DNA from: Thermoplasmata archaeon
Lineage (GTDB): Archaea; Thermoplasmatota; Thermoplasmata; Lutacidiplasmatales; UBA184
DNA length: 58,925 bases
Assembly: GCA_022750155.1 (NCBI GenBank)
Contig: JAKIWG010000013.1
Location: 1 to 58,925 of the forward strand
Direction of reading: 5' to 3'
The notes beneath the pieces are model-generated. The model was not told the origin of the DNA. It made no database searches and saw nothing but the letters and a program-made list of their open reading frames with translations. Made by a program: the position numbers and the translations under genes. Position 1 is the stretch's first letter. The number at the start of each line of letters is the position of its first letter. Positions 25,215 through 33,191 of this stretch are shown piece by piece.

Positions 25215-25559
25215 CTGACGACCCTCGGAGAAGGTTCAAGGTTCCCCGGCTCCGATAAAGATTCCGGAGCGCGGGTCCGTCGTGGGGCGAAGGAATGTCG
25301 GGGAACTCCCCCCATGACACCGATCGACCCTTCTTTTTGGGCGGGATTCGGAGTGGGATGCGCTGCACGGGTCCCAGGCCCGCGAGCGCCATGTTCTCCC
25401 CCCCGGAAGGTCGTCAGCTTCCCCGTGGGCTGGAGTAGGTCTCCCACCCGAAGGGCCAGTCTACGACGGCGCCCTCGGGCCTGTCCGTCATGTCCGGCGG
25501 GAATCGATCGGGAACAAGGGAACCGCTGACGCTGGGAAGAGGGGCATCGGTTGGCGGTG
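25215..25559. other. Intergenic region, no gene supported
   Basis: About 345 bp between the DUF6487-like gene and the end of the secreted-protein gene. A short plus frame exists but has no start signals or recognisable motif. The only structure seen is the 6-bp inverted repeat around the TATA-like element near 25248–25271. Confidence 0.4.
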
Positions 25560-26186
25560 CTAACGGGAGGTGACTGAGATGGTGGACCCGACGGAGACCG
25601 TTTCCGGCCAAGGCTCCAGATCGACCACCCAGATGGTCCAGACCAATGGCGGGAGTACGCCCGTCGTGCCGATGAAGTCGAAAGACAACCTCGAAAAATC
25701 GATTGCGCCCGCCGTCCGATCCGTTTCGTTCCAGATGAACGGTGGGACGTACCCAAACGGTGGGGGGCATGGTAGAGCGAAATTGGTTAGCTGAGCCAAC
25801 ATGTCGCACCCGTCCGCTGCGGGGAAGAGCCAAACCTGGAACGACCCGGGGACCTGGAGAGTGCCACTCAGGCTCGAGTTGCGTGTCTCGTTGAAGGAGA
25901 TCGAAAGCGCCTTCGCCCCGCAGCTCCAAGTGGTCGATGTGTAGCTCCCATTCCCGCCGTTCTGAGTCGTGGTGTTCATCGCGAGGCACCACGCATCCAG
26001 GGGACCGAGCGACCAGACGGACCCTGCGGCTGCCAAACTACAGGATGTGTTGGGAGCCGGCGAACACGTTCCACTCACGTCTCCCCCTTTGCCATACGCC
26101 GATCCGGAGTAGGCCAAGTCCGAGGGCGCGCCGGTGAAAGCGAAGACCCCACCGGTTAGTAGTAGGAGAGCAGCGGTCGCAAGCAC
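25560..26186 (-). CDS. Secreted or membrane-anchored protein, uncertain start
   Basis: 208 residues, no family recognised. Begins with a hydrophobic segment (LATAALLLLTGGVFAFTGAP) like a signal peptide or anchor, followed by a Ser/Thr/Asn-rich extracytoplasmic domain with about six N-glycosylation sequons (NTS, NTT, NGS, NSS, NET) and three to four Cys pairs. GTG at 26186 is the only standard start, but it leaves no charged n-region. In-frame codons upstream encode two arginines (PRLQPAAPSRFS) before a stop near 26249 with no ATG, GTG or TTG. Lower G+C than its neighbours. Weakly constrained surface protein is likely. Confidence 0.6.
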   Translation of the reverse strand: MLATAALLLLTGGVFAFTGAPSDLAYSGSAYGKGGDVSGTCSPAPNTSCSLAAAGSVWSLGPLDAWCLAMNTTTQNGGNGSYTSTTWSCGAKALSISFNETRNSSLSGTLQVPGSFQVWLFPAADGCDMLAQLTNFALPCPPPFGYVPPFIWNETDRTAGAIDFSRLSFDFIGTTGVLPPLVWTIWVVDLEPWPETVSVGSTISVTSR

Positions 26187-26342
26187 GCTGAATCTGGAGG
26201 GAGCCGCAGGTTGCAGACGAGGAGCGTTGGAAAGCGGGATGGCTCGACCTCCTCAACACCGAATTAGCCACAACTGCCGGCGAAGATAGGTGTTCGTACC
26301 GTTCTTGCACCACCGTGAGTGTGGGGCTGGGAGAATCGGGAC

Positions 26343-26566
26343 CGGTTTCCCGCCATGTGGCCGGAGACCGCTCGATCCTACCCCAAGGGGGGCTTTCGCC
26401 CAGGTATCGATGTCGGCCTACCGATACCCGGGCGGGAAGGCGGGGTAACGGCCCACCGAAAAACCTCCCCGGGCGGAAACGCCGCCTTTCCGCCCCGTTT
26501 CCGCCCCTCCTGCCGGGCCCTTGACGCTCTGATCTCGCGTCGCACCGGCCCGAGGTGATCTCGCGT
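26343..26566 (+). promoter_or_regulatory. Dense repeat/dyad region upstream of the RecA-like–PolB2 cassette
   Basis: Contains TTTCC(C)GCC elements at 26345–26354, 26486–26494 and 26497–26505, with inverted copies at 26430–26443 and 26472–26480. Two dyads are present: GGTATCG…CGATACC (26403–26409/26422–26428) and a perfect 11-bp GGGCGGAAACG…CGTTTCCGCCC (26471–26481/26496–26506). An 11-bp direct repeat TGATCTCGCGT occurs at 26530–26540 and 26556–26566. No gene is seen in 26187–26564. Probable operator region, possibly damage-responsive (inference). Confidence 0.5.
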
Positions 26567-27440
26567 GCTGGACCCGCTCGATGCCCTGGCCGCCGATCCG
26601 GTGGAGCTCTTCGACCTCGCGGAGGAGGTGCCGCGGCCCGGACCGGACCTGGTACACCCGGAGCCGGTGGAGCCGATCCCTTCGTCGGTGCGGATCTCCA
26701 AGAGCCGCCCGGGCCGGCATCGCTCGACGCTCCCGAGCTCCCCTCCGCTCGTGCACTGGCTCGGCCGTCACATGGCGCCGGGTGAGGCGACCCTGTGGGT
26801 CGGCTCTCCCGCGACGATCGAACCGATCCTCGAACTGTTCTATGCCGGGGTTGCCCGGGCCGGAGGCCGTCTCTCGCTCATCGAGGGAGCCAACCGGTTC
26901 CAGCCGTACCGCATCGGCGAGACGGGCCGGTCGCTCGGCCTCGACCCGGGCCGGCTCCTCGACCGGATCCGCCTCGCGCGGGCGTTCACGGCCTACCAAC
27001 TGGTCGCGCTCGTCGACGGGTGGGCGTCGGAGGCCCGACGGCGCCGCCCGACGGTCCTCGTCGGGCACGACCTGACGACGCTGTTCGAGACCGAGGAGGT
27101 TCCCGAGGAGGAGCGCGCCCCGCTCCTCACCCACGTCGCCGAGACGCTCCGCGCGACGCTGCGCGTGGTCCCGGTCCCGCTCCTCCTGACGCTCGGCCGC
27201 GGGTTCTCCCAGTTCCCGGGACTGACCGACCGCGGCCCCCGGCTCTTCGACCTCATCCGGGTCAGCGCCCGTCGCGGCCACCTCCGCCTGGAGGCGCTCC
27301 GGGACGGGTCGCGCCTTTCCGTCGTTCCCCGCCCGGCCGGCCAGTGGGGTCTCGAGGAGTTCGCCTCGACCGGCCCGGAGGAGGTGACCGCGTGGGCCGC
27401 ACAGTTCCGACGTACCGCCAGGCGCTCGAGGAGCGGATGA
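26565..27440 (+). CDS. RecA/RadA-superfamily protein with degenerate Walker A
   Basis: 291 residues. The RecA-fold signature GGRLSLIEGANRFQPYRIGETGR, then GLDPGRLLDRIRLARAFTAYQL, matches the region after the P-loop of RadA/RadB-like proteins. The P-loop itself is lost: the equivalent is GSPATIEP (residues 80–87), without GKT/S. A Walker-B-like strand is PTVLVGHDL. The first ~60 residues are Pro-rich. GTG at 26565 has GAGGTGAT about 6 nt upstream. Overlaps the next gene as ATGA and is followed by a PolB2-type polymerase. Probably a non-ATPase partner, as ImuA is for error-prone polymerases in bacteria (inference). Confidence 0.82.
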   Translation: MLDPLDALAADPVELFDLAEEVPRPGPDLVHPEPVEPIPSSVRISKSRPGRHRSTLPSSPPLVHWLGRHMAPGEATLWVGSPATIEPILELFYAGVARAGGRLSLIEGANRFQPYRIGETGRSLGLDPGRLLDRIRLARAFTAYQLVALVDGWASEARRRRPTVLVGHDLTTLFETEEVPEEERAPLLTHVAETLRATLRVVPVPLLLTLGRGFSQFPGLTDRGPRLFDLIRVSARRGHLRLEALRDGSRLSVVPRPAGQWGLEEFASTGPEEVTAWAAQFRRTARRSRSG

Positions 27441-27661
27441 AACGCTGGGAGGCGTTCGGCCGCCTCCTGACGACCCCGGAGGAGCGGGAGGCGTTCAACC
27501 AGCTCGTCACCGGCGCCCGGCGATACGCGGCGCAGGCGACGTACGTCGGGAGCCCGGATCTCCTGGAATCGATCCTCCTCTCCGTCCTCCTGGACCTCGC
27601 CCGCCGGATGGCGCCGGTCCCGGGAGCGGAGGGCTCCCCGGTCCCGTCGCCCCGGAATTGA
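27437..27661 (+). CDS. Small helical protein between RecA-like and PolB2 genes
   Basis: 74 residues, no family recognised. Mostly helical: MKRWEAFGRLLTTPEEREAFNQLV, then a second amphipathic helix DLLESILLSVLLDLARRM, and a Pro-rich tail. The ATG at 27437 overlaps the previous stop (ATGA); a GTG at 27392 in the same frame is possible but would overlap by 49 bp. Lies 25 nt before the polymerase. Its fixed place between the two suggests an adaptor or accessory subunit. Confidence 0.72.
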   Translation: MKRWEAFGRLLTTPEEREAFNQLVTGARRYAAQATYVGSPDLLESILLSVLLDLARRMAPVPGAEGSPVPSPRN

Positions 27662-27686
27662 CCGGCCTCCCCGCCGGGGGGCGAGG

Positions 27687-29984
27687 ATGAGCGACGCGTG
27701 GCTCCTCGACATCACCGAGGACCGGCGCGGGCACGACGTCGTCCTGTGGCTCAAGGACGGCGACGCCGCGGGCCGGGTCCGCGCGGTCCGGCGTCCGTTC
27801 CGGCCGCCGTTCCTGCTCGACGGACCGCGCGAACACCTTCGGGCGGTCGCCGAGCGGTTCACGGGATCGCCGGACGTGGCGACCATCGAGTGGCGGACCG
27901 AGCGCCCGTCGATCTTCGAGCGGCGGCCGCGCCGTCTCCTTGCGATCACCCCGGAGCGGAACGACCGGCGTCGTCGGCTCGCGACGGCCGTCGACGCGTT
28001 CGGCGGATACCATCGGGGCACATTGTACGACGTCGACCTGGCGCCGGCCCAGCTCTACCACCTGAGGTTCGGCCTCTACCCGTTCGCCCCGGTGGAGCGG
28101 GAGGGGGACGGGTGGGTCGCCACGGTCTCGGCCGATGCGGTCGACTACCCGCTCCCTCCGCTTAGGATCTCCCGGCTGGCCGCCGAGCTCCATGGGGTGC
28201 GACGTGGCGGGATCGTACGGGGGGACCCTGCGCTCTCGGCCGTCGTCGTGGGGGACGCGCGGCTCGAGGGGCCGGAGGCGGAGTTGTTGGACGAGGTGAT
28301 GCGGGAGCTCTCCCGCCAGGACCCGGACATCCTGTTGACCGACGACGGGGACGGGTTCGACCTGCCGTGCCTGTACCGACGGGCCGCGGCGCTCGGCCGT
28401 TCGGAAGAGGAGTTCTTCCTCGGACGCGAGGCGGTGTCGTTCCGGCCGGCGCGGCCGGCCCGGTCGTTCGCCACCTACGGGCAGGTCATGCACCGGGAGG
28501 CGTCGTTCCCGCTTCCCGGGCGCTTCCACCTCGACCGCGAGAACTCCTTCCTGTACGGCGACGCGGCGATCGACGGGCTCATCGACGCCGCGCGGCTCTC
28601 CCGGCTCTCGCTCCAGACGGTGGTGCGCCAATCGCCGGGGACGTGCTTCACGGCGATGGAGATGGCCCACGCCCTCGCCGAGGGGACCCACGTCCCGTTC
28701 CGGAAGAACCGGCCGGAGGAGTTCAAATCGGCCCACCAGCTCGTGGAGGCCGACCGCGGGGGGGTGATCTTCCTTCCGCCCGTCGGCGTGCACGACCACA
28801 TCGACGAGTTCGATTTCGCGAGCCTGTATCCGCACATCATGGTGCGGCACAACCTGTCGACGGAGACGCTCAACTGCCGGTGCTGCCCGAAGAGCACCGA
28901 GGTCACCCCCGGCCTCGGCTACCGCTCCTGCCAGCGCCGGGTCGGCCTGATCCCCCGGACCCTGGGCCCGCTCCTCGAGCGCCGCCTGGCGTACAAGGCG
29001 GCGATCCGGCGGCCCGGGACCTCGGCGGAGGACGCCGAACGCCTGCGTCGCCGGGTGAAGATGCTCAAGTGGATCCTCGTGACGGCCTTCGGCTACCAGG
29101 GGTACCGCAACGCGCGGTTCGGCCGGATCGAGTGCCACGAGGCGATCAACGCCCATGCCCGGGAGCTCATCGTCCGGCTGGTCGGCTACGCCGAGGAGCG
29201 CGGGTACCGGGTCGTCCACGGGATCGTCGACTCGCTCTGGCTCACGCCCCGGGACCGGCAGGCGTGGCCGGACCCGGAGGAGTTCGCCCGGTCGGCGAGC
29301 ACGAAGTTCGACCTGCCGCTGGGCTACGAGGGCCGGTACCGGTGGATCGTCTTCCTGCCGTCGCGCCACGGCCTCGGGGTCCCGAACCGCTACTACGGTC
29401 TCTACGAGAGCGGCGCGTTCAAGCTGCGGGGCGTCGGCTCGCGGCGGCACGACACCCCGCTCCTCCTGCGACGATTCGAGGGGGAGATCCTCGACCTGAT
29501 GAAACGGGCGACGGATGCGCCGGAGGTCGCCGCCCTCCTCCCCCGGCTCCTCGCCCGTGCCGACCGGTTCGCCGAGGAGGTCCGAGCACGACGCTGGCCC
29601 GTCGAGGAATTGCTGATCACGCACCGGCTGAGCCAGCCGGTGGACGCCTACGTGACGTTCACCGACAGCGTGGCCGCGATGCGCCAGTTGGCCGACGCCG
29701 GGGTGACGCGCGCGCCGGGTGAAACGGTCCGCTTCGTCATCCGGGACCGCCGTTCGCGCTCCTGGCGGGACCGGGTGCGCGTCGCCGAGCTCCTCGAGCC
29801 GGACGACCGCTACGACCCTCAGGCGTACCTGGAGCTGATGGCCCGCGCCGCCGAGACGCTCCTCGCTCCACTCGGGGTCCGGCGCGAGGGGCTGCTCGAA
29901 CGCTGGAACGCCGGGCCGGCTCCCGAACGCGACCGGTACCGCTCGGTCGAGGGCCGGACCCAGAGGCCGCTCTCGGCGTCGTAG
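27687..29984 (+). CDS. Family B DNA polymerase, PolB2 (Dpo2)-like
   Basis: 765 residues. Motif A is intact (DFASLYP, Asp376). Motif B is altered: KWILVTAFG has Val where the conserved Asn and Phe where the Tyr would be. Motif C is GIVDS instead of GDTDS, keeping only the second, essential Asp (Asp515). The exonuclease domain is decayed: Exo I DIE is replaced (LRISRLAAELHG), Exo II keeps GFDLP (224–226). The YxGG motif is DRGG. This fits archaeal PolB2/Dpo2, linked in crenarchaea to damage-induced, error-prone synthesis. Not a replicative enzyme. ATG at 27687 follows GGGGGGCGAGG. Confidence 0.88.
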   Translation: MSDAWLLDITEDRRGHDVVLWLKDGDAAGRVRAVRRPFRPPFLLDGPREHLRAVAERFTGSPDVATIEWRTERPSIFERRPRRLLAITPERNDRRRRLATAVDAFGGYHRGTLYDVDLAPAQLYHLRFGLYPFAPVEREGDGWVATVSADAVDYPLPPLRISRLAAELHGVRRGGIVRGDPALSAVVVGDARLEGPEAELLDEVMRELSRQDPDILLTDDGDGFDLPCLYRRAAALGRSEEEFFLGREAVSFRPARPARSFATYGQVMHREASFPLPGRFHLDRENSFLYGDAAIDGLIDAARLSRLSLQTVVRQSPGTCFTAMEMAHALAEGTHVPFRKNRPEEFKSAHQLVEADRGGVIFLPPVGVHDHIDEFDFASLYPHIMVRHNLSTETLNCRCCPKSTEVTPGLGYRSCQRRVGLIPRTLGPLLERRLAYKAAIRRPGTSAEDAERLRRRVKMLKWILVTAFGYQGYRNARFGRIECHEAINAHARELIVRLVGYAEERGYRVVHGIVDSLWLTPRDRQAWPDPEEFARSASTKFDLPLGYEGRYRWIVFLPSRHGLGVPNRYYGLYESGAFKLRGVGSRRHDTPLLLRRFEGEILDLMKRATDAPEVAALLPRLLARADRFAEEVRARRWPVEELLITHRLSQPVDAYVTFTDSVAAMRQLADAGVTRAPGETVRFVIRDRRSRSWRDRVRVAELLEPDDRYDPQAYLELMARAAETLLAPLGVRREGLLERWNAGPAPERDRYRSVEGRTQRPLSAS

Positions 29985-30030
29985 GGGACGGCCGGACGGG
30001 GCGAAGGGGCCGATGGACCGCCGTCCCGGT

Positions 30031-30399
30031 CTACCGGCGCTTCGCTCGGTGGTCGTGGAGGCCGAGGACGTTCCCGGACGGGTCCCAGACGATCCCCTGG
30101 TGGTCGTCGGAGCGCTTCACCCGGAATCCCTGGCGCTCGAGCGCGTCGGCGGATTTCGGAAAGCTCGAGACGTGGAAGAAGAACGGGGAATCCTCTGCGT
30201 CCTTTCCGAGCGCGATGCGAGGTGCCTCGGGCTGGAGAAAGAGGGTGAGCTCCATCCCCCGCGCGTCCACTACCGTCCAGACGGGATCCTCCTTCCCGAC
30301 GACGGGGAACCCGAGCGCGTCCCGGTAGAACGCGAGGGCGAGGCCCATGTCACGGACCGGCACCACCACGTGCCCGATCCCGGTGACCACGGGATTCAT
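30031..30399 (-). CDS. VOC family (glyoxalase/bleomycin-resistance-like) protein
   Basis: 122 residues, one VOC module: GIGHVVVPVRDMGLALAFYRDALGF, then VDARGMELTLFL, FFFHVSSFPKSADALERQGF and GIVWDPSGNVLGLHD. Candidate metal ligands are His10, Glu50 and a late residue. Substrate unknown. Convergent with polB2, divergent from the SufR-like operon. Confidence 0.88.
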   Translation of the reverse strand: MNPVVTGIGHVVVPVRDMGLALAFYRDALGFPVVGKEDPVWTVVDARGMELTLFLQPEAPRIALGKDAEDSPFFFHVSSFPKSADALERQGFRVKRSDDHQGIVWDPSGNVLGLHDHRAKRR

Positions 30400-30550
30400 G
30401 CCGGTCCGACCCGCGGACTCCTATAGACCTGACGGGCCGCCCCGGACGCCCTGGGCTCGGGCGCTCCCGCACCGAGAGGGCGCCGCGACGTCGTGGGCGG
30501 GTTCCGGAACCCTCACGCGCGGGGCAGCGAGTCGGGCGCGTCGACCTTTG

Positions 30551-30558
30551 TAATATAT
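30551..30558 (+). promoter_or_regulatory. TATA box of the regulator–SDR–QueA-like operon
   Basis: TAATATAT in an unusually A+T-rich stretch (30548–30580, including GTTAAC and GTATAATT). The transcription start is expected near 30580, so the ATGs at 30603/30606 have a leader of about 20 nt. Confidence 0.55.
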
Positions 30559-30602
30559 GTTAACTGAAAAGTGTATAATTGGCCGAGGCCATCCCGGGAT
30601 GG

Positions 30603-31262
30603 ATGATGGCAGAGTCCGGCCGAATGCCGGAGGGGTTCTCGTCGCCGAAGCAGCGGACCCTCCTGTTCCTCAAGCGCTCCCCCGGCGCCTCGCTGGCCGA
30701 GGTCGCCGGGGAGCTCGGGGTCTCTAAGGTCGCGGCGCTTCGTCACCTCGCGAGCCTCGAGGCCGAGGGGCTGGTGGAGCGATCCTACCAGCGCAACGGC
30801 GTCGGTCGGCCGAGGGTCCACTTCCGTCTCGGGCGCGGCTCTTCCCGTCTGTTCCCTCAGGCCTACACCCAGATGTCGATCTGCGCCCTACAGTTCATAG
30901 AGGGGAAGCTCGGGCGCGACGCCGTCGTCACCCTGCTGAAACAGCGAACCCGCGAGGTGGAGGTGGAACGCCGGGGCCAGATGCGCAGCCCGGAGCTGTC
31001 GGCCCGCGTGACCGAGCTCGTCAAGATCCGGCAGGAGGGGGGCTACATGGCCGAGGTCGGGGCGCGGCGTCGCGGCAGCCACGAGCTCCTGGAGCACAAC
31101 TGCCCGGTGCTCGCCATCGCCGAACGGTTCCCCGAGGCGTGCGAGGTGGAGCGGAAGATGTTCGAATCCCTGCTGCGCGCCCGCGTGGAGACCTCCCACC
31201 GGGTCGTCGCGGGGGACCCGGTCTGCCGATTCGTGATCCGACCGCAAGCCGAGCGGGCATGA
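30603..31262 (+). CDS. SufR-like winged-helix regulator with Fe-S cysteine pattern
   Basis: 219 residues. N-terminal ArsR/DeoR-type HTH (SPKQRTLLFLKRSPGASLAEVAGELGVSKVAALRHLASLEAEGLVERSYQ). The C-terminal domain has NCPVLAIAERFPEAC and a late Cys giving C-x12-C-x27-C, exactly the spacing of the three cluster ligands of cyanobacterial SufR. A 4Fe-4S sensor is therefore inferred. Start at ATG 30603 (or 30606) rather than the TTG at 30579, which falls at the predicted transcription start. Ends with ATGA overlap into the SDR gene. Likely autoregulates the three-gene operon. Confidence 0.85.
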   Translation: MMAESGRMPEGFSSPKQRTLLFLKRSPGASLAEVAGELGVSKVAALRHLASLEAEGLVERSYQRNGVGRPRVHFRLGRGSSRLFPQAYTQMSICALQFIEGKLGRDAVVTLLKQRTREVEVERRGQMRSPELSARVTELVKIRQEGGYMAEVGARRRGSHELLEHNCPVLAIAERFPEACEVERKMFESLLRARVETSHRVVAGDPVCRFVIRPQAERA

Positions 31263-32008
31263 CCGACCTCTCGGGATCGACCCCCCCGCACCGACGGGTC
31301 GCGGTGGTCACCGGGGCGAGCGGCGGCCTCGGGCTGGTCCTCAGCCGGGTGATCGCCGGCGAGGGGTTCGACCTGATCGCCCACGCGCGGGGCCGCCCCG
31401 GGCTCGACGCCGTCGCCGAACGCCTCGCTCCCCTCGGCGGCCGGATCGAGACGGTCGCCGGGGATGTGTCGCGACCCGCGGACCGCGAGCGGCTGGCCGA
31501 GCGGGTCCGGGCGGCCGGCCGCCTCGATCTCCTGGTCAACAACGCCTCCGAGCTCGGACTCTCCCCGCTCCCCCCGCTCGGCCGGTATCCGGTGGAGGAG
31601 TTCGAGCGGGTGTTCCGGACCAATGTGGTCGCCCCGTTGGCGCTCGTCCAATCGGTGCTCCCCGAGCTTCGAACGGCGCACGGAACGGTGGTGAACATTT
31701 CGAGCGACGCCGCCGTCGGCGGCTATCCGGGGTGGGGGGCGTACGGGGCGAGCAAGGCAGCGCTCGACCTCGTGTCCCTGACGCTGGCCCACGAACTGGA
31801 AGGAGACGGGGTCAGCGTGATCTCCGTGGACCCGGGAGACATGCGGACCGCAATGCACCAGGCCGCGTTCCCCGGCGAGGACATCTCCGACCGGCCTCTT
31901 CCCGACGTGACCCTCCCCTTCTGGGCCTGGCTCCTCGGCCAGCCGGCCCCGAAGCTGAGCGGTCACCGGTTCCGCGCCCAGGCCGAGAGCTGGGTGGTGG
32001 AACCGTGA
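31259..32008 (+). CDS. Short-chain dehydrogenase/reductase
   Basis: 249 residues, classical SDR. Cofactor motif VTGASGGLG, NNAS, NISSDAAVGGYPGWGAYGASKAA with catalytic Ser and YxxxK, then VDPGDMRTAMHQ. Arg residues after the Gly-rich loop suggest NADP(H). Starts within the regulator stop and ends within the QueA-like start, so all three are coupled. Substrate unknown. Confidence 0.9.
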   Translation: MTDLSGSTPPHRRVAVVTGASGGLGLVLSRVIAGEGFDLIAHARGRPGLDAVAERLAPLGGRIETVAGDVSRPADRERLAERVRAAGRLDLLVNNASELGLSPLPPLGRYPVEEFERVFRTNVVAPLALVQSVLPELRTAHGTVVNISSDAAVGGYPGWGAYGASKAALDLVSLTLAHELEGDGVSVISVDPGDMRTAMHQAAFPGEDISDRPLPDVTLPFWAWLLGQPAPKLSGHRFRAQAESWVVEP

Positions 32009-33039
32009 GTGCCGCCGCGCCGCCTGCGCTCCCGCCCCGCGCGCTCGAAGCCGACCGGCCGCCGGAGGCCCGAGGGACCGAGCGGGACGAGGTGCGATTG
32101 ATGGTCTCGCGCCCCGACCGGATCGAACACCTACGCTTCCGCGACCTCGCCGGCCTGTTGGGGCCGCGCGATCTGGTGGTCGTGAACGAGAGCCTCACCC
32201 TGCCGGCGAGCGTGCCGGCGGAGGGGGCGTTCGGGCCGTTCCGAGTCAGCGTGAGCACCCGGTACGGTCGCGGAGTATGGCTCGCGGAACCCCGATGGAG
32301 CGCCCATCGCCCCGGACCGGTTCCGCTCGGGGAGGGGGAAGGCTTCCGGATCGCCGGGTTGCCGGCCCGGGTCGTCGCTTCCTATCCGGGGATCCCTCGG
32401 CTCGCGTTCGTCCACGTCGAGGGCGATCTCGAGCGTAGGATGGCGGAGGTCGGGGTACCGATCCAGTACTACTACGCCCATCGGGAATTCCCGCTCGAGG
32501 CGTACCAGACCGTCTTCGGGAGGTACCCGGGAAGCGCCGAGATGCCCTCGGCCGGCCGGCCGTTCACACCTCGACTGGTCCAGGCGCTTTCCGCGCACGG
32601 GGTCCGGTTCTCGAGCGTCATCCTCCACGCCGGGGTTTCCAGCCTCTCGACCGACGATTGCGCCGCGGGGTCGCTCCCCATCTTTCCGGAGCCGTTCCAT
32701 GTCCCGCGGGAGACCGCGGAGGCCGTGGAGCACACCCGGAACCTCGGGGGGCGGGTGATCGCCGTCGGCACCACGGTGGTGCGAGCCCTCGCTGCCGCGT
32801 CGCCCGGGGGCGTCGTGCGCGCGGCCTCCGGGTTCACCCAGGCGTTCGTCCACCCCGGGCGGGCGGCCCCGTCGGTCGATGCTCTGCTCACGGGGCTCCA
32901 TGACCCGGGCACGACGCATCTGTCAATGCTCGAGGCGTTCATGGGCGGCGCTCAGCTCCGAGATTCGTACGCGGCGGCGATCGACGCGGGCTACCTATGG
33001 CACGAATTCGGGGATAGTCATCTCATACTCCGCGGCTGA
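32005..33039 (+). CDS. Divergent QueA-like (tRNA ribosyltransferase-isomerase family) protein
   Basis: 344 residues, QueA length and layout: an N-terminal PDRIEHLRFRDLAGLLGPRDLVVVNESLTLPA, IQYYYAHREFPLEAYQTVFGRYPGSAEMPSAGRPFTPRL, VILHAGVSSL and IAVGTTVVRALAAA. Key QueA strings are changed: AGLHFT is AGRPFT and HVGLGTF is HAGVSSL. True QueA makes epoxyqueuosine from SAM; archaea make archaeosine instead, so another substrate is likely. GTG start at 32005 overlaps the SDR stop. Confidence 0.8.
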   Translation: MSAAAPPALPPRALEADRPPEARGTERDEVRLMVSRPDRIEHLRFRDLAGLLGPRDLVVVNESLTLPASVPAEGAFGPFRVSVSTRYGRGVWLAEPRWSAHRPGPVPLGEGEGFRIAGLPARVVASYPGIPRLAFVHVEGDLERRMAEVGVPIQYYYAHREFPLEAYQTVFGRYPGSAEMPSAGRPFTPRLVQALSAHGVRFSSVILHAGVSSLSTDDCAAGSLPIFPEPFHVPRETAEAVEHTRNLGGRVIAVGTTVVRALAAASPGGVVRAASGFTQAFVHPGRAAPSVDALLTGLHDPGTTHLSMLEAFMGGAQLRDSYAAAIDAGYLWHEFGDSHLILRG

Positions 33040-33162
33040 TCGAGCGTCCGCTCCCTCGGCGCGCGCGCGCCGGACGGAGGGAACGGGATCCCGCGTAGCG
33101 AGCCCGGGGCGTCGGCTCGGTAGCGGCGACGCGACCGGAACCGGCCCCGAGAGTAGCGCCTC

Positions 33163-33169
33163 CTTATGC
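33163..33169 (+). promoter_or_regulatory. TATA-like element of the HEAT-repeat gene
   Basis: CTTATGC with its centre 27 nt before the GTG at 33192. Weak match, but the spacing fits the leaderless pattern seen elsewhere. Confidence 0.35.
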
Positions 33170-33191
33170 CCCGGAAGCGCCTCGGTCGCAC

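Noticed and set aside
25314-25529. 71-residue plus-strand open frame between the zinc-ribbon and secreted genes
   Set aside because: No start signals, low complexity, no family; likely chance.
26418-27281. 287-residue minus-strand frame over the RecA-like gene
   Set aside because: Antisense shadow; Arg/Asp/Glu-rich without motifs and covering the promoter region.
32005-33039. Evidence for queuosine synthesis in this archaeon
   Set aside because: The QueA-like protein is divergent at signature positions and no other queuosine gene is present.
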